From SM23-32 sp964434535 (GTDB lineage: Bacteria; Planctomycetota; Brocadiia; SM23-32), in the NCBI GenBank assembly GCA_964434535.1, contig CAYSWA010000023.1:1-36030 (forward strand): DNA of 36,030 nt, given 5' to 3'. The position numbers were made by a program, and so were the translations under genes. Every line of letters begins with the position of its first letter. Position 1 is the stretch's first letter. Below the pieces are notes generated by a model. That model was given only the letters and a program-made list of their open reading frames with translations. It did no database searches and had not been told where the DNA came from. Positions 8,179 through 17,115 of this stretch are shown one piece after another.

Positions 8179-9498
8179 ATGCCGATGCCTGAAACCGCCG
8201 AGGAACTGCTGAAGTACGCCGAGGAAGAGCTCAAGCAGCTCTGCGAGGAGGGCTGCGAGACGTGGGAGCTGGAGCGCCGCGCCGCCCTCATCGAAGAGGA
8301 GGGCGGGCCCGATCAGCTCAAGAAGGCCCGGGCCCTCTGCGAGGCGCTGGAGAACCTGAGCCCCACCGAGGACTTCCCCTACGAGGAGCCGAGCGAGCTG
8401 GAGGAGATCCGGGCCCGCCGCCCCGACGGCCCGCGCCACATCGCCGTGCCCCTGGCGGGCGAAGCGCTGGACGAGAAGACCCACGGCGCCTGGCTCGGGC
8501 GCACCGCCGGCTGCATGCTCGGCAAGCCCGTCGAAGGCTGGCCGAAGGAGAAGATCGACGACCTGCTCGAAGTCTGTGGGCTGGAGGGCCTGACCGACTA
8601 CCTGCCGCCCCCGCCCCATAACAACCGGGGCATCCAGGTCGCCGACTGGTTCGAGCACTGCCTGCGCGGCAACATAACGCGCGGCGTGCGCGACGACGAC
8701 ATGGACTACACCATCGGCGGCCTCTGCATCCTGGAGCGGCACGGGCGGGAGTTCACGCCCCGCCAGGTGGCCGAGTTCTGGCTCCACCACCTGCCTTACG
8801 GACAGACCTACACCGCCGAGCGCGCCGCCTACCGCAACCTGGTCAACGGGATCTGGCCGCCCGAGAGCGCCCGGCACCGCAACCCCTACCGCGAGTGGAT
8901 CGGCGCGCAGATCCGCGCCGATGCGTTCGGCTATGCCTGCCCCGGCCGGCCGGAGGAGGCCGCCGCCCTCGCCTTCAAAGACGCCTGCGTCAGCCACGTC
9001 AAGAACGGCATCTACGGCGAGATGTGGGTCGCCGCCACGCTGGGCGCCGCCTTCGTGGCCGAGGAGCCGGGCAAGGCGATGCGCATCGGGCTCTCGGAGG
9101 TCCCGGGCAACTGCCGCCTTGCCGAGGCCATCGGGCACATCTTCGAGTGGCGCGAGGAGGGCCTCGACGCCGAGGAGGCGACCGACCGGGTGCTGGAGCA
9201 GTTCGGCGACTACCACGGCGTGCACACGATCAACAACGCCGCCATCGTGGCCATGGCGCTGCTGTGGGGCGAGGGCGACTTCACGCGCACGATCGGCCTG
9301 GCCGTGCGCGCCGGGCTGGACACCGACTGCAACGGCGCCACGGCCGGCTCGGTGCTCGGGGCGGTCCTCGGCGCCGGGGCGATCCCCGCCCACTGGGCCG
9401 ATCCGCTCAACGACCGGCTCGACACGTTCGTCATCGGCCAGTCGGGGCTGAGCATCTCCGGGCTGGCCGAGCGCACGCGGGCCGTGCAGGACGCCTGA
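8179..9498 (+). CDS. ADP-ribosylglycohydrolase-family protein
   Basis: A 439-residue protein whose domain from about residue 98 (DEKTHGAWLGRTAGCMLGKP) to the C-terminus matches the ADP-ribosylglycohydrolase (ARH/DraG) fold. Dinuclear Mg-binding motifs are visible: DDDMD (172-176) and GLDTDCNGATAGS (379-391), the latter equivalent to the family GxDTDxxxxxxG signature. The first 90 residues form an acidic, helical extension unusual for the family. The start is ATG 8179 or ATG 8185; GAGGTG at 8171-8176 fits 8185 best, and an open GTG at 8134 is less likely. It follows the degenerate ketosynthase by 45 bases and precedes the GT9 gene in the same direction. ARH proteins remove ADP-ribose or act on related N- and O-glycosidic bonds; the true substrate is unknown. 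Confidence 0.88.
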   Translation: MPMPETAEELLKYAEEELKQLCEEGCETWELERRAALIEEEGGPDQLKKARALCEALENLSPTEDFPYEEPSELEEIRARRPDGPRHIAVPLAGEALDEKTHGAWLGRTAGCMLGKPVEGWPKEKIDDLLEVCGLEGLTDYLPPPPHNNRGIQVADWFEHCLRGNITRGVRDDDMDYTIGGLCILERHGREFTPRQVAEFWLHHLPYGQTYTAERAAYRNLVNGIWPPESARHRNPYREWIGAQIRADAFGYACPGRPEEAAALAFKDACVSHVKNGIYGEMWVAATLGAAFVAEEPGKAMRIGLSEVPGNCRLAEAIGHIFEWREEGLDAEEATDRVLEQFGDYHGVHTINNAAIVAMALLWGEGDFTRTIGLAVRAGLDTDCNGATAGSVLGAVLGAGAIPAHWADPLNDRLDTFVIGQSGLSISGLAERTRAVQDA

Positions 9499-9527
9499 TG
9501 GCAGAGCCACGCGCAGGGGGTGAGCTC

Positions 9528-10682
9528 ATGAGCCCGCAGCAGCGTTTCCTCTGCATCCGCCTCAGCGGCCTCGGCGACGTGGTGCACGCCCTGAACGCGC
9601 TCTCCCTGCTGCGCCGCGAGCGCCCCGACGCCTTCATCGCCTGGGCGGTGGAGGAGCGGTTCGCCGGCCTGCTGCGCGGCCACCCCCACGTGGACCGGCT
9701 CATCGAGGTGCCCCGGCGGCGGTGGGGGCGGATGCTCCGCAACCCCTTCCGGTGGGGGCAGTTGCGGGCCGAGGTGCGCGAACTCGGCGAGGTGGCGGCG
9801 GGCATCGGCTTCGACGCCTCGCTCGACTTCCAGAGCAGCCTGAAGTCCGTCGGCCTGGTGCGGCGCGGCGGGGCGGCGCTCAAGATCGGCTTCGAGCGCC
9901 CGGTCAACCGCGAGCTGAACCGCCTGTTCCAGCACCGGCTGGTGGCCGTCCCGCGCGAGGGCATCCACCGCATCGAGCGCGACCTGGCGCTGCTGGAGCC
10001 GCTCGGCATCCGGGGATACGCCGACCCCGTGCTGGCGGTCAGCCGCCGCGCGGCCGCGCGGATGGAGACGGCGCTGGCGGTGCTGCCCGGCGAGGGGCCG
10101 CTGGTGGTCATCCACCCGGGCACGAGCGAGTTCGCCGCCTTCAAACGCTGGCTCCCCGAGCGCTACGCCGAAGTGGCCGACGCCCTGGCCGAGCGGCGGG
10201 GCGCCGACGCGCTGGTCAGCTACGGGCCCGCCGACCGGCCCCTGGCCGAGGCGGTGGTGGAGGCATCGGATCACGCCGTGCTGGCGCCGCCGACGGCCGA
10301 CTTGCAGGAACTGGTCCACCTGCTGGGCCGGGCCGATCTGTTCATCGGCGGCGACACGGGGCCGATGCACCTGGCCTCGGCGGCCGGCACGCCCGTGGCG
10401 GCCCTGTTCGGCCCGAAAGACCCGGCCCAGACCGGCCCCTTCTGCAGCCGCAGCATCGTTGTGGAGGGCCGGGCCGAGTGCCGCCCCTGCACGCGGCGGC
10501 GCTGTCCGCACCTGCGGTGCATGACGAGCATCGCCGCCGAGGCCGTTCTCGAGGCGGCGCTCCAGGTGCTGGACGGCGGGGGGGAGCGCCGGGCGCCGGG
10601 CGGCGATGCAACGCAGCGGCGCATCTGCTATCATGATGCCGCAGAGGAGGAGGCGCAGAGCGGAAAGGAGCCGATGCCGTGA
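9528..10682 (+). CDS. Glycosyltransferase family 9 (heptosyltransferase-like)
   Basis: A 384-residue GT-B glycosyltransferase. The N-terminal domain starts RFLCIRLSGLGDVVHALNAL, the typical GT9 glycine-rich loop (RxSxLGDV). The C-terminal nucleotide-sugar domain has VVIHPGTS (about 193-200) and GGDTGPMHLAS (274-284). The 3' end has a short cysteine-rich piece (CRPCTRRRCPHLRC) also seen in heptosyltransferases. ATG 9528 has a GGGGGTGAG site 5-8 bases upstream; ATG 9498, overlapping the previous stop, is an alternative that adds 10 residues. The enzyme would transfer a heptose or similar sugar to a lipid or surface glycan at the inner membrane. This supports an outer-membrane-bearing cell. Its last codons overlap the cutA start. 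Confidence 0.92.
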   Translation: MSPQQRFLCIRLSGLGDVVHALNALSLLRRERPDAFIAWAVEERFAGLLRGHPHVDRLIEVPRRRWGRMLRNPFRWGQLRAEVRELGEVAAGIGFDASLDFQSSLKSVGLVRRGGAALKIGFERPVNRELNRLFQHRLVAVPREGIHRIERDLALLEPLGIRGYADPVLAVSRRAAARMETALAVLPGEGPLVVIHPGTSEFAAFKRWLPERYAEVADALAERRGADALVSYGPADRPLAEAVVEASDHAVLAPPTADLQELVHLLGRADLFIGGDTGPMHLASAAGTPVAALFGPKDPAQTGPFCSRSIVVEGRAECRPCTRRRCPHLRCMTSIAAEAVLEAALQVLDGGGERRAPGGDATQRRICYHDAAEEEAQSGKEPMP

Positions 10683-11014
10683 GCGACGCGATAGTGGTCA
10701 TGGTCACCTGCGCGAGCACGCCGGAGGCGGAGGTGATAGCGAAGCAACTGCTGGAGGAGCGGCTGGTGGCCTGCGTGAACATCGCCGGGCGCATCCGATC
10801 GCTCTACCACTGGCAGGGCGCGGTGGCGCGCGAGTCGGAGTCGCTGCTGCTGATGAAGACGCGGGCCGAGAAGTTCGACGAGCTGAGCCGGCGCGTCAAG
10901 GAACTCCACCCCTACGAGGTGCCCGAGATCATCGGCATGCCGATCATGGTGGGCAACCCCGACTACCTGGACTGGATCCGGCAATCGACTGAGGTGGGCG
11001 ACGAATCGGGCTGA
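10679..11014 (+). CDS. cutA: CutA1 divalent-cation tolerance protein
   Basis: A 111-residue protein starting at GTG 10679, with AAAGGAG 8 bases upstream and a 4-base overlap with the GT9 stop. It has the full CutA1 pattern: VMVTCASTPEAEVIAKQLLE at the start, LVACVNIAGRIRSLYHWQG in the middle and LHPYEVPEIIGMPI toward the end. The family forms a very stable ferredoxin-like trimer associated with copper tolerance and other poorly defined roles. Length and motifs are normal. An ATG at 10674 belongs to the GT9 frame and is not a start for this gene. Confidence 0.95.
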   Translation: MSDAIVVMVTCASTPEAEVIAKQLLEERLVACVNIAGRIRSLYHWQGAVARESESLLLMKTRAEKFDELSRRVKELHPYEVPEIIGMPIMVGNPDYLDWIRQSTEVGDESG

Positions 11015-11059
11015 CGGGGCGGCGCGGGCAGGAAACCCCGGCCGGCGGCCGCCTTGCAC

Positions 11060-11087
11060 TTGCATCGGCGGCGCGACCGACTACAAT
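11060..11087 (+). promoter_or_regulatory. Sigma70-type promoter for recA
   Basis: TTGCAT at 11060-11065 (preceded directly by a second TTGCAC hexamer at 11054) and TACAAT at 11082-11087 are separated by 16 bases, 52 bases before the recA start. No obvious LexA operator of the Gram-positive (GAACnnnnGTTC) or E. coli (CTGTn8ACAG) type is visible around it, so SOS control cannot be claimed from sequence. Confidence 0.65.
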
Positions 11088-11138
11088 ACATCCTATGAGT
11101 CTTTCCGGCACCCCGCTTTTCCCCCGCGAGGCGAAGAC

Positions 11139-12260
<1,122 letters not shown>

Positions 12261-12285
12261 CGGTCGCCCGCCACGGAGGGCTGGA

Positions 12286-12705
12286 ATGATCGTCGGCATC
12301 GGCGTGGACATCGTGGAGGTGGAGCGCATCCGCCGGGCGACTGCGCGGCACGGGGGCCGGTTCATCGGGCGGGTCTTCACGCGGGAGGAGGCCGAGTATT
12401 GCCGCCTCTGCGCCGAGCCGGAGCAGCGGTTCGCCACGCGGTTCGCGGCCAAGGAGGCGGCGCTGAAGGCGCTGGGGGTCGGCTGGGCCCAGGGGCTTCA
12501 GTTCCTGGAGGTCGAGGTGCGCAACGACGAGCGGGGCGCGCCGTCGGTCTACTTCTCGGGCCGGGCGCGGCGCGTGGCCGAGCAGCTCGGCGCCCGGCGC
12601 GTCCACGTGAGCATGACCCACCACCGCGACTTCGCCATCGCCCAGGTCGTCCTCGAAGACGACTCAAGCTACGCGGGCCGGACCACCACCACGGCCGACT
12701 CGTAA
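12286..12705 (+). CDS. acpS: Holo-[acyl-carrier-protein] synthase
   Basis: A 139-residue AcpS-type phosphopantetheinyl transferase, which moves 4'-phosphopantetheine from CoA to a serine of acyl carrier proteins. Mg/CoA residues are clear: Asp8 in IGVDIVEVERIR and Glu in RFAAKEAALKALG, with the family end VHVSMTHHRDFAIAQVVLE. The normal protein ends at about residue 125; the last ~13 residues (SSYAGRTTTTADS) are not family sequence and are encoded antisense to the 3' end of the methyltransferase gene, overlapping it by 37 bases. This suggests the original stop was lost when foreign DNA joined here. It could prime the carrier protein used by the ketosynthase locus 4 kb upstream as well as fatty acid synthesis. 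Confidence 0.95.
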   Translation: MIVGIGVDIVEVERIRRATARHGGRFIGRVFTREEAEYCRLCAEPEQRFATRFAAKEAALKALGVGWAQGLQFLEVEVRNDERGAPSVYFSGRARRVAEQLGARRVHVSMTHHRDFAIAQVVLEDDSSYAGRTTTTADS

Positions 12706-14216
12706 AGCGTCGTGCGGGCCCTGGCGGCACTGGTGCGCACGGAAGACTTGATGATGCTCGTGCCGGTGCGCTTCTGGCGCAGCGTCACGATGTCCTCCAG
12801 CTCAAGCCCGTGCAGCTCGCATACTCGCGCGAAGATGCGGTCCGTCTGGAACTCGACGCCCTGAAGGATGCTGTTTCCCAGGACGACGACCGCTCGCCCG
12901 CCCGGCCGGAGCAGACGGGCCAGCGCGGCGGCGAAGCGGTCGCAGTCGTTGAAGTACGTGGCCGCGTAGTTGGCCCAGCCGTTGCCGCCGTACTCGGCCT
13001 TGTGCGTGTTGATCGTGCGCAGGAATGCGATGTCGCCCCGTACCTCGGGCAGGTCCACAGTTAGTGGTATCTCGCCTTCGGCCCGCACCGTCTGCCAGTA
13101 CTTGCCGAAGCTCTGCTGTTCGACGGGCTTCAGGTCTGCGGGCCTCTGCGCGTGGCCCAGCCAGTAGACCTGCGGCCGGCTGTTGCGTATGTAGTGGTAA
13201 TTGTTCAGGTAGGGGGGTGAGGTGACGATGATGTCAATGCTCTCATCCGGCAGGCTCGGCGCGCCCGCGAAGAAGTCGCCCTGATGGAACGAGACGGTGC
13301 CCTCTCCTGCGGCCGGAGCGGGCCGGCCCTGGACCTCTCGGATGTCCCTGAGCATCTGGCGTAGCTTCGCCGCGATGACCCGCACGACGGGCGCATCGTC
13401 CACGTCCCGCTTGCCGGCCGCCGCCCTGGTGCCGAGGCTCGGCTCGTAGGAGTAGTTGGAGAAGCCGACCATCTCCGAGGCCAGGGCGACCCGGAAACAG
13501 CGCCTGACCCTGTCGTTTTCGATGCCCTCCGCGAACTGCCGCGCGAGGAGGACCTTGCGCTTGACTGGCGGAGAGAAGAACGCCCTGCGGGTCCTGAATC
13601 CGGCGGGAGCAGCGAGTTCCGGCTCGGCCCCCGTCTGGACGGCTTTCCTGACTTCGCTTTCGAACTTCTCGATCTGCTCAGCGAGGATGTCCGCAGGGAT
13701 CCGGCGAACGTCCAGCTTCAGCCGGCAGACCTCGGCGGCGTACGGGTTCACCTCCCACCCCATCACCGAGTGCCCCCTCAGCAGTGCGGTCACCAGCGTG
13801 GTGCCCACGCCGGCGAACGGATCCATGACGGTGGTCTTCGGGCCGTCGGAGCCATCGAGGTAGTGGTCGAGGGCATCCCCGACGAACGCGGAGCTGAAGC
13901 CCGCGATCCACGGTACCCAGCCGTGGATCAGCGCGTCGGCGTTCTCAGTGAAGGCCGAGTCACTGAACCCAGGCTTCAGCGGTGAGCTCTGCTCAGCCTC
14001 TGGTTCGGCGAAGAGGGGGCGTTGGGTCGCGTACGTGGCCGCTGCCTCGCGCGCCCGGAGCTGATCGTCGATCCACGCCTCCAGGTCGGTCATGCGAATG
14101 CGCCAGGCGCGCCCCACCTTGAAGGCCGGCAGGCCGTCCCGTTTGATCAGGCGGTAGACGGTCTTGTCGTCCACTTCCAGCAGACTGGCGGCCTCCTGAG
14201 TGGTCAAGACTTCCAT
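12669..14216 (-). CDS. Orphan DNA methyltransferase with N-terminal excisionase-type HTH
   Basis: A 515-residue fusion. Residues 1-50 form a MerR/excisionase-family helix-turn-helix (LTTQEAASLLEVDDKTVYRL, then AFKVGRAWRI). The rest is an amino-methyltransferase: AdoMet-binding motif DPFAGVGTT (132-140) and catalytic TSPPY (332-336), as in N6-adenine or N4-cytosine enzymes. The AdoMet motif precedes the catalytic motif, unlike the usual order in the DPFxGxGTT class. No restriction endonuclease, specificity subunit or phage gene is adjacent. The gene and its upstream region look less GC-rich than the surroundings, and its 3' end overlaps acpS convergently; both suggest recent acquisition. It may be an orphan epigenetic regulator or the residue of a modification system. 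Confidence 0.9.
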   Translation of the reverse strand: MEVLTTQEAASLLEVDDKTVYRLIKRDGLPAFKVGRAWRIRMTDLEAWIDDQLRAREAAATYATQRPLFAEPEAEQSSPLKPGFSDSAFTENADALIHGWVPWIAGFSSAFVGDALDHYLDGSDGPKTTVMDPFAGVGTTLVTALLRGHSVMGWEVNPYAAEVCRLKLDVRRIPADILAEQIEKFESEVRKAVQTGAEPELAAPAGFRTRRAFFSPPVKRKVLLARQFAEGIENDRVRRCFRVALASEMVGFSNYSYEPSLGTRAAAGKRDVDDAPVVRVIAAKLRQMLRDIREVQGRPAPAAGEGTVSFHQGDFFAGAPSLPDESIDIIVTSPPYLNNYHYIRNSRPQVYWLGHAQRPADLKPVEQQSFGKYWQTVRAEGEIPLTVDLPEVRGDIAFLRTINTHKAEYGGNGWANYAATYFNDCDRFAAALARLLRPGGRAVVVLGNSILQGVEFQTDRIFARVCELHGLELEDIVTLRQKRTGTSIIKSSVRTSAARARTTLYESAVVVVRPA

Positions 14217-14257
14217 GGCAGCCGCGTCTCCCGCGGGATTAGACGGTCTTTGATGGA

Positions 14258-14286
14258 CTTATAACGCAGGTCATCATGCAAGTCAA
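14258..14286 (-). promoter_or_regulatory. Sigma70-type promoter for the methyltransferase
   Basis: On the minus strand TTGACT (14286-14281) and TATAAG (14263-14258) are exactly 17 bases apart, about 42 bases before the start codon at 14216. The element sits in a short AT-richer patch (14240-14300) that contrasts with the GC-rich flanks, consistent with imported DNA bringing its own promoter. Confidence 0.7.
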
Positions 14287-14353
14287 GGGTTTAGTATACC
14301 GGAGCTCCGCGCGACCGCGCCAGAGCCGGTGCGGATGGAGGGAGACGCTCCTG

Positions 14354-14379
14354 GGGCCGGGCGTCCGGGGCGCCGGCCC
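14354..14379 (-). terminator. GC-rich hairpin after the FAD-linked oxidase
   Basis: GGGCCGG at 14354-14360 and CCGGCCC at 14373-14379 form a 7-bp stem with a 12-base loop just beyond the stop of the minus-strand oxidase at 14390. There is no T tract after it, so termination is plausible but weakly supported in this GC-rich context. Confidence 0.3.
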
Positions 14380-14389
14380 GGGCGCGGTC

Positions 14390-15982
14390 CTACGCGTCCA
14401 GCAGCACGCCGGGGTTGAGGACGCCCTCGGGGTCGAGGGCGCGTTTGACGGCCCGCATCGCCTCCAGGTGCACCTCGCTGTACTGGAGCGGCAGGAACGC
14501 CTTCTTGATGCGCCCGATGCCGTGTTCGGCCGCCACGCTCCCCCGCAGGCGCACCGCCTCGCGGGCGAACTCCGTGTAAAGCTCCTCGCCCCGCGCGAGC
14601 TCCGCCTCGTCGCGCGGCAGGATGTTCACGTGCACGTGCCCGTCGCCGATGTGGCCGAAGATCACGAACTCCAGCCCGCACTCCCCGAGCCGCCGCTCGT
14701 AGAAGCGCATCATCTCCCCCAGCGACTCCGGCGGCACGGCCATGTCCGTGCCCACCTTGTGGAGGGCGGGCACGTCGCGCTTCCTCTGGCCGATGATCGC
14801 GTTGACCGTCTCGGGCACGGCGTGGCGCAGGCGGCGCATCTCCCGGGCGTCCGGTTCGGTGAAGCCGGCCCAACTCGCCGCCGGCTCCAGGCCCACGGCC
14901 CCGACGGCGTCCTTCAGCGCCGCGTAGACGGCGTCGAGCGACGGCTCGTCCTCGAAGGCGATCTCGATGTAGACGGCCGCGCCCGCGTCCCCCGGCAGGC
15001 GCGAGACCTCCACGTAGGCCGGCGTCTGCTTGCCCTTGCTCCGCAGCAGGTCCATGGCGCGGGGGCCGATGTACTCGATGGCGAGCGGCGCCAGGCCCTC
15101 GTGCCCCCGGAGCGTGCCGACCAGCGCCACCGCCTCCTGGGCATCGGCGACGAACTGGACGAGGAAGAGCCGGTTGGACGGCTTCTCCGCCAGGCGCAGC
15201 TCTGCCTCGACGACGATGCCCAGCGTGCCCTCGCTGCCGACGAAGAGGTCCACGGCGTCCACGTCCGGCCCCAGGTGGTAGCCCCCGGTGTGCTTGGTGC
15301 TCGGGATCGGCAGGTCGGGGCAGTGGACGTCGATCCGCTCGCCGCCGGGACCGTGCCACACGAGCAGGCCGTCCTCGGCGCGCGCCTCGCACCGGCGCAG
15401 CTCCAGCATCCGCCCGTCGGCGGTGACCACGCGGAGCCACTCGACCCACTGGCGCGTGGGCCCGTAGTGGAAGGTGCGCGCGCCGGAGGCGTTGGTGGCG
15501 ATGGTTCCGCCCAGGTGGGCCGTTGTCTCCGTGCTGTCCACCGGGTAGAAGAGGGGCCGCTCGGGCTTGCCGTCGGGATAGTCGCAGAGGCCGTGGTCGA
15601 GGGCGTCGGTCAGCCCGTCGAGCGTCACGCCGGCGCGCACGTGCGCGACCCACCGGCCGCCCGGCGCGCGCCGCACGACCGGCCGCCCCTTCACGCGCTC
15701 CAGGCAGATCATCTCCTCGGCCCCGAGGGGCACGGCGGCGCCGGTGATGCCCGTGCGCGCGCCCGAGACCGTGACCCCGTGCCCCGCCGCCCGGGCCGAG
15801 CGGACGGCGGCCGCCACCTGCTCGGCCGTCTCGGGGAAGTGGAGCGCCTCCAGGCGCGGGGCGGCCATGCGCGACTCGTCGTGCAGGTACTCCAGGTAGC
15901 CCCGGCGGATCGCCTCCCAGCCCTCCACGCGAAGGTAGTCGCCGCCGGCGCTCGCCGGTTCCCGGGGCCTCAGCTCGTTCAC
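14390..15982 (-). CDS. FAD-linked oxidase, GlcD / LctD-like 2-hydroxyacid dehydrogenase
   Basis: A 530-residue flavoprotein of the FAD-linked oxidase family (PCMH-type FAD domain plus C-terminal cap). Typical parts are SGARTGITGAAVP, HLGGTIATNASGARTFHYG, VGSEGTLGIVVEAELRL and, near the end, FGHIGDGHVHVNI and AAEHGIGRIKK. It should oxidise D-lactate, glycolate or a related 2-hydroxyacid. GTG 15982 is chosen because AGGAGG lies 5 bases upstream; ATG 16006, overlapping the hemW stop, is possible but has no good ribosome site. It is the last gene of an operon with etfB, etfA and hemW, so its electrons most likely pass to the electron transfer flavoprotein, as in LctBCD of acetogens. Substrate and electron partner are inferred. 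Confidence 0.9.
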   Translation of the reverse strand: MNELRPREPASAGGDYLRVEGWEAIRRGYLEYLHDESRMAAPRLEALHFPETAEQVAAAVRSARAAGHGVTVSGARTGITGAAVPLGAEEMICLERVKGRPVVRRAPGGRWVAHVRAGVTLDGLTDALDHGLCDYPDGKPERPLFYPVDSTETTAHLGGTIATNASGARTFHYGPTRQWVEWLRVVTADGRMLELRRCEARAEDGLLVWHGPGGERIDVHCPDLPIPSTKHTGGYHLGPDVDAVDLFVGSEGTLGIVVEAELRLAEKPSNRLFLVQFVADAQEAVALVGTLRGHEGLAPLAIEYIGPRAMDLLRSKGKQTPAYVEVSRLPGDAGAAVYIEIAFEDEPSLDAVYAALKDAVGAVGLEPAASWAGFTEPDAREMRRLRHAVPETVNAIIGQRKRDVPALHKVGTDMAVPPESLGEMMRFYERRLGECGLEFVIFGHIGDGHVHVNILPRDEAELARGEELYTEFAREAVRLRGSVAAEHGIGRIKKAFLPLQYSEVHLEAMRAVKRALDPEGVLNPGVLLDA

Positions 15983-16008
15983 GCCTGCCTCCTGCGTCGG
16001 TGCCATCT

Positions 16009-17115
16009 TCAGAGCAGCCGGGCCATCACGCGGTCGCCGAACAGCAGCCCCCGCGCCGTCGGGCGCACGCGCTGCCGGCCCTCTTCGATCAGGCCCTCTT
16101 CGGCGAGCCCGGCCAGGGCCTCGCCGCGAAGCTCGGCGTAGTCGGCGGCGGTGCGTTCGGCGAACTCTGCGCGGGTCCATCCCGCCGTCGTGCGCAGCCC
16201 GAGCCCTAACAGCTCCGCCGCCCGCGCCTCGGGCGGGAGCGCGTCGAACGCCGGCTCGGCGCCGCCGAGCCAGGCCGGGATCTGCGCCGGGTTGGTCCAG
16301 CGCAGCCGGCCGTCGAACGACGAGGCCGCCGGCCCGCAGCCCAGGTAGGGCACGCCGTGCCAGACGTCCACGTTGTGGCGGCACGCATAGCCGGGCGCGG
16401 CGAAGTTCGAGACCTCGTAGCGCCGCAGGCCCGCGCCGGCGGCGACCTCGGCGGCGAGCTCCCACATGCGCACCCGCGTCTCCTCGTCCGGCAACTCCGG
16501 CGCGCGGGCGGCCAGCGGCGTGCCCGGCTCGACGGTCAGCTCGTAGGTCGAGAGGTGCCGGGGCTCCATCGCGCAGGCCCGCTCCAGATCGTCGCGCCAG
16601 TCCTCCAGCGTCTGTCCGGGCAGGGCGTAGATCAGGTCGAGGCCGACGTTGTCGATGCCGCTCGCCCTCAGATCGCCCATCGCGTCCGGCAGGCGCTCGA
16701 TGCCCGTCCGCCGGCCGATCGCCCGGCGCAACGCCGGGCGGAAGCTCTGCACGCCGAGGCTGACCCGGTTCACCCCGCGCGCCGCGAGCACGGCGACCTT
16801 CTGCGGCGTTAGCGAGGCCGGGTTGCACTCGACGGTGAGCTCCGCGTCCGCCGCCGGCCGCCAGTGGCGGCCGATCAGGCTGAGCAGTTCGTCCAGCTCC
16901 TCGGCGCTGAGGGACGAGGGCGTGCCGCCGCCTAAGTAGACGCTGCTGAGCTCACCGCAGCGGGCGGCGCCGTCGGCCAGCTCCCCGTCGAGGCGGCGCA
17001 GGTAGGCCGCGCGCAGGTCAGCGGGCGCCTCCGCGACCGAGTAGAACGCGCAGTAGTCGCAGCGGGCCGCGCAGAACGGCACGTGGACGTAGAGGGCCTG
17101 GAAGGCGCCGGTCAT
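16009..17115 (-). CDS. hemW: HemW-like radical SAM protein (coproporphyrinogen oxidase homologue)
   Basis: A 368-residue protein with the HemW signature: YVHVPFCAARCDYCAFYS near the N-terminus (cluster cysteines 15, 19, 22), YLGGGTPSSL, LTVECNPASLT, GVNRVSLGVQSF and a C-terminal HemN-type domain. The HemW HNxxYW segment reads HNVDVW, so Tyr is replaced by Val. HemW is a heme chaperone rather than a true coproporphyrinogen dehydrogenase; the single CxxxCxxC with no extra HemN N-terminus fits that. The ATG overlaps the etfA stop (ATGA), and the oxidase follows closely, so it is a translationally coupled member of the Etf operon. A heme-protein link to that operon is not otherwise seen. Confidence 0.9.
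   Translation of the reverse strand: MTGAFQALYVHVPFCAARCDYCAFYSVAEAPADLRAAYLRRLDGELADGAARCGELSSVYLGGGTPSSLSAEELDELLSLIGRHWRPAADAELTVECNPASLTPQKVAVLAARGVNRVSLGVQSFRPALRRAIGRRTGIERLPDAMGDLRASGIDNVGLDLIYALPGQTLEDWRDDLERACAMEPRHLSTYELTVEPGTPLAARAPELPDEETRVRMWELAAEVAAGAGLRRYEVSNFAAPGYACRHNVDVWHGVPYLGCGPAASSFDGRLRWTNPAQIPAWLGGAEPAFDALPPEARAAELLGLGLRTTAGWTRAEFAERTAADYAELRGEALAGLAEEGLIEEGRQRVRPTARGLLFGDRVMARLL

Noticed and set aside
6907..9510. An 867-codon minus-strand open frame across the degenerate ketosynthase and ARH genes
   Set aside because: Composition is a low-complexity antisense shadow of two well-supported plus-strand genes with overlapping starts.
11015..11138. LexA/SOS box upstream of recA
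   Set aside because: Searched by eye for GAACnnnnGTTC and CTGTn8ACAG; neither is present, only a sigma70 promoter.
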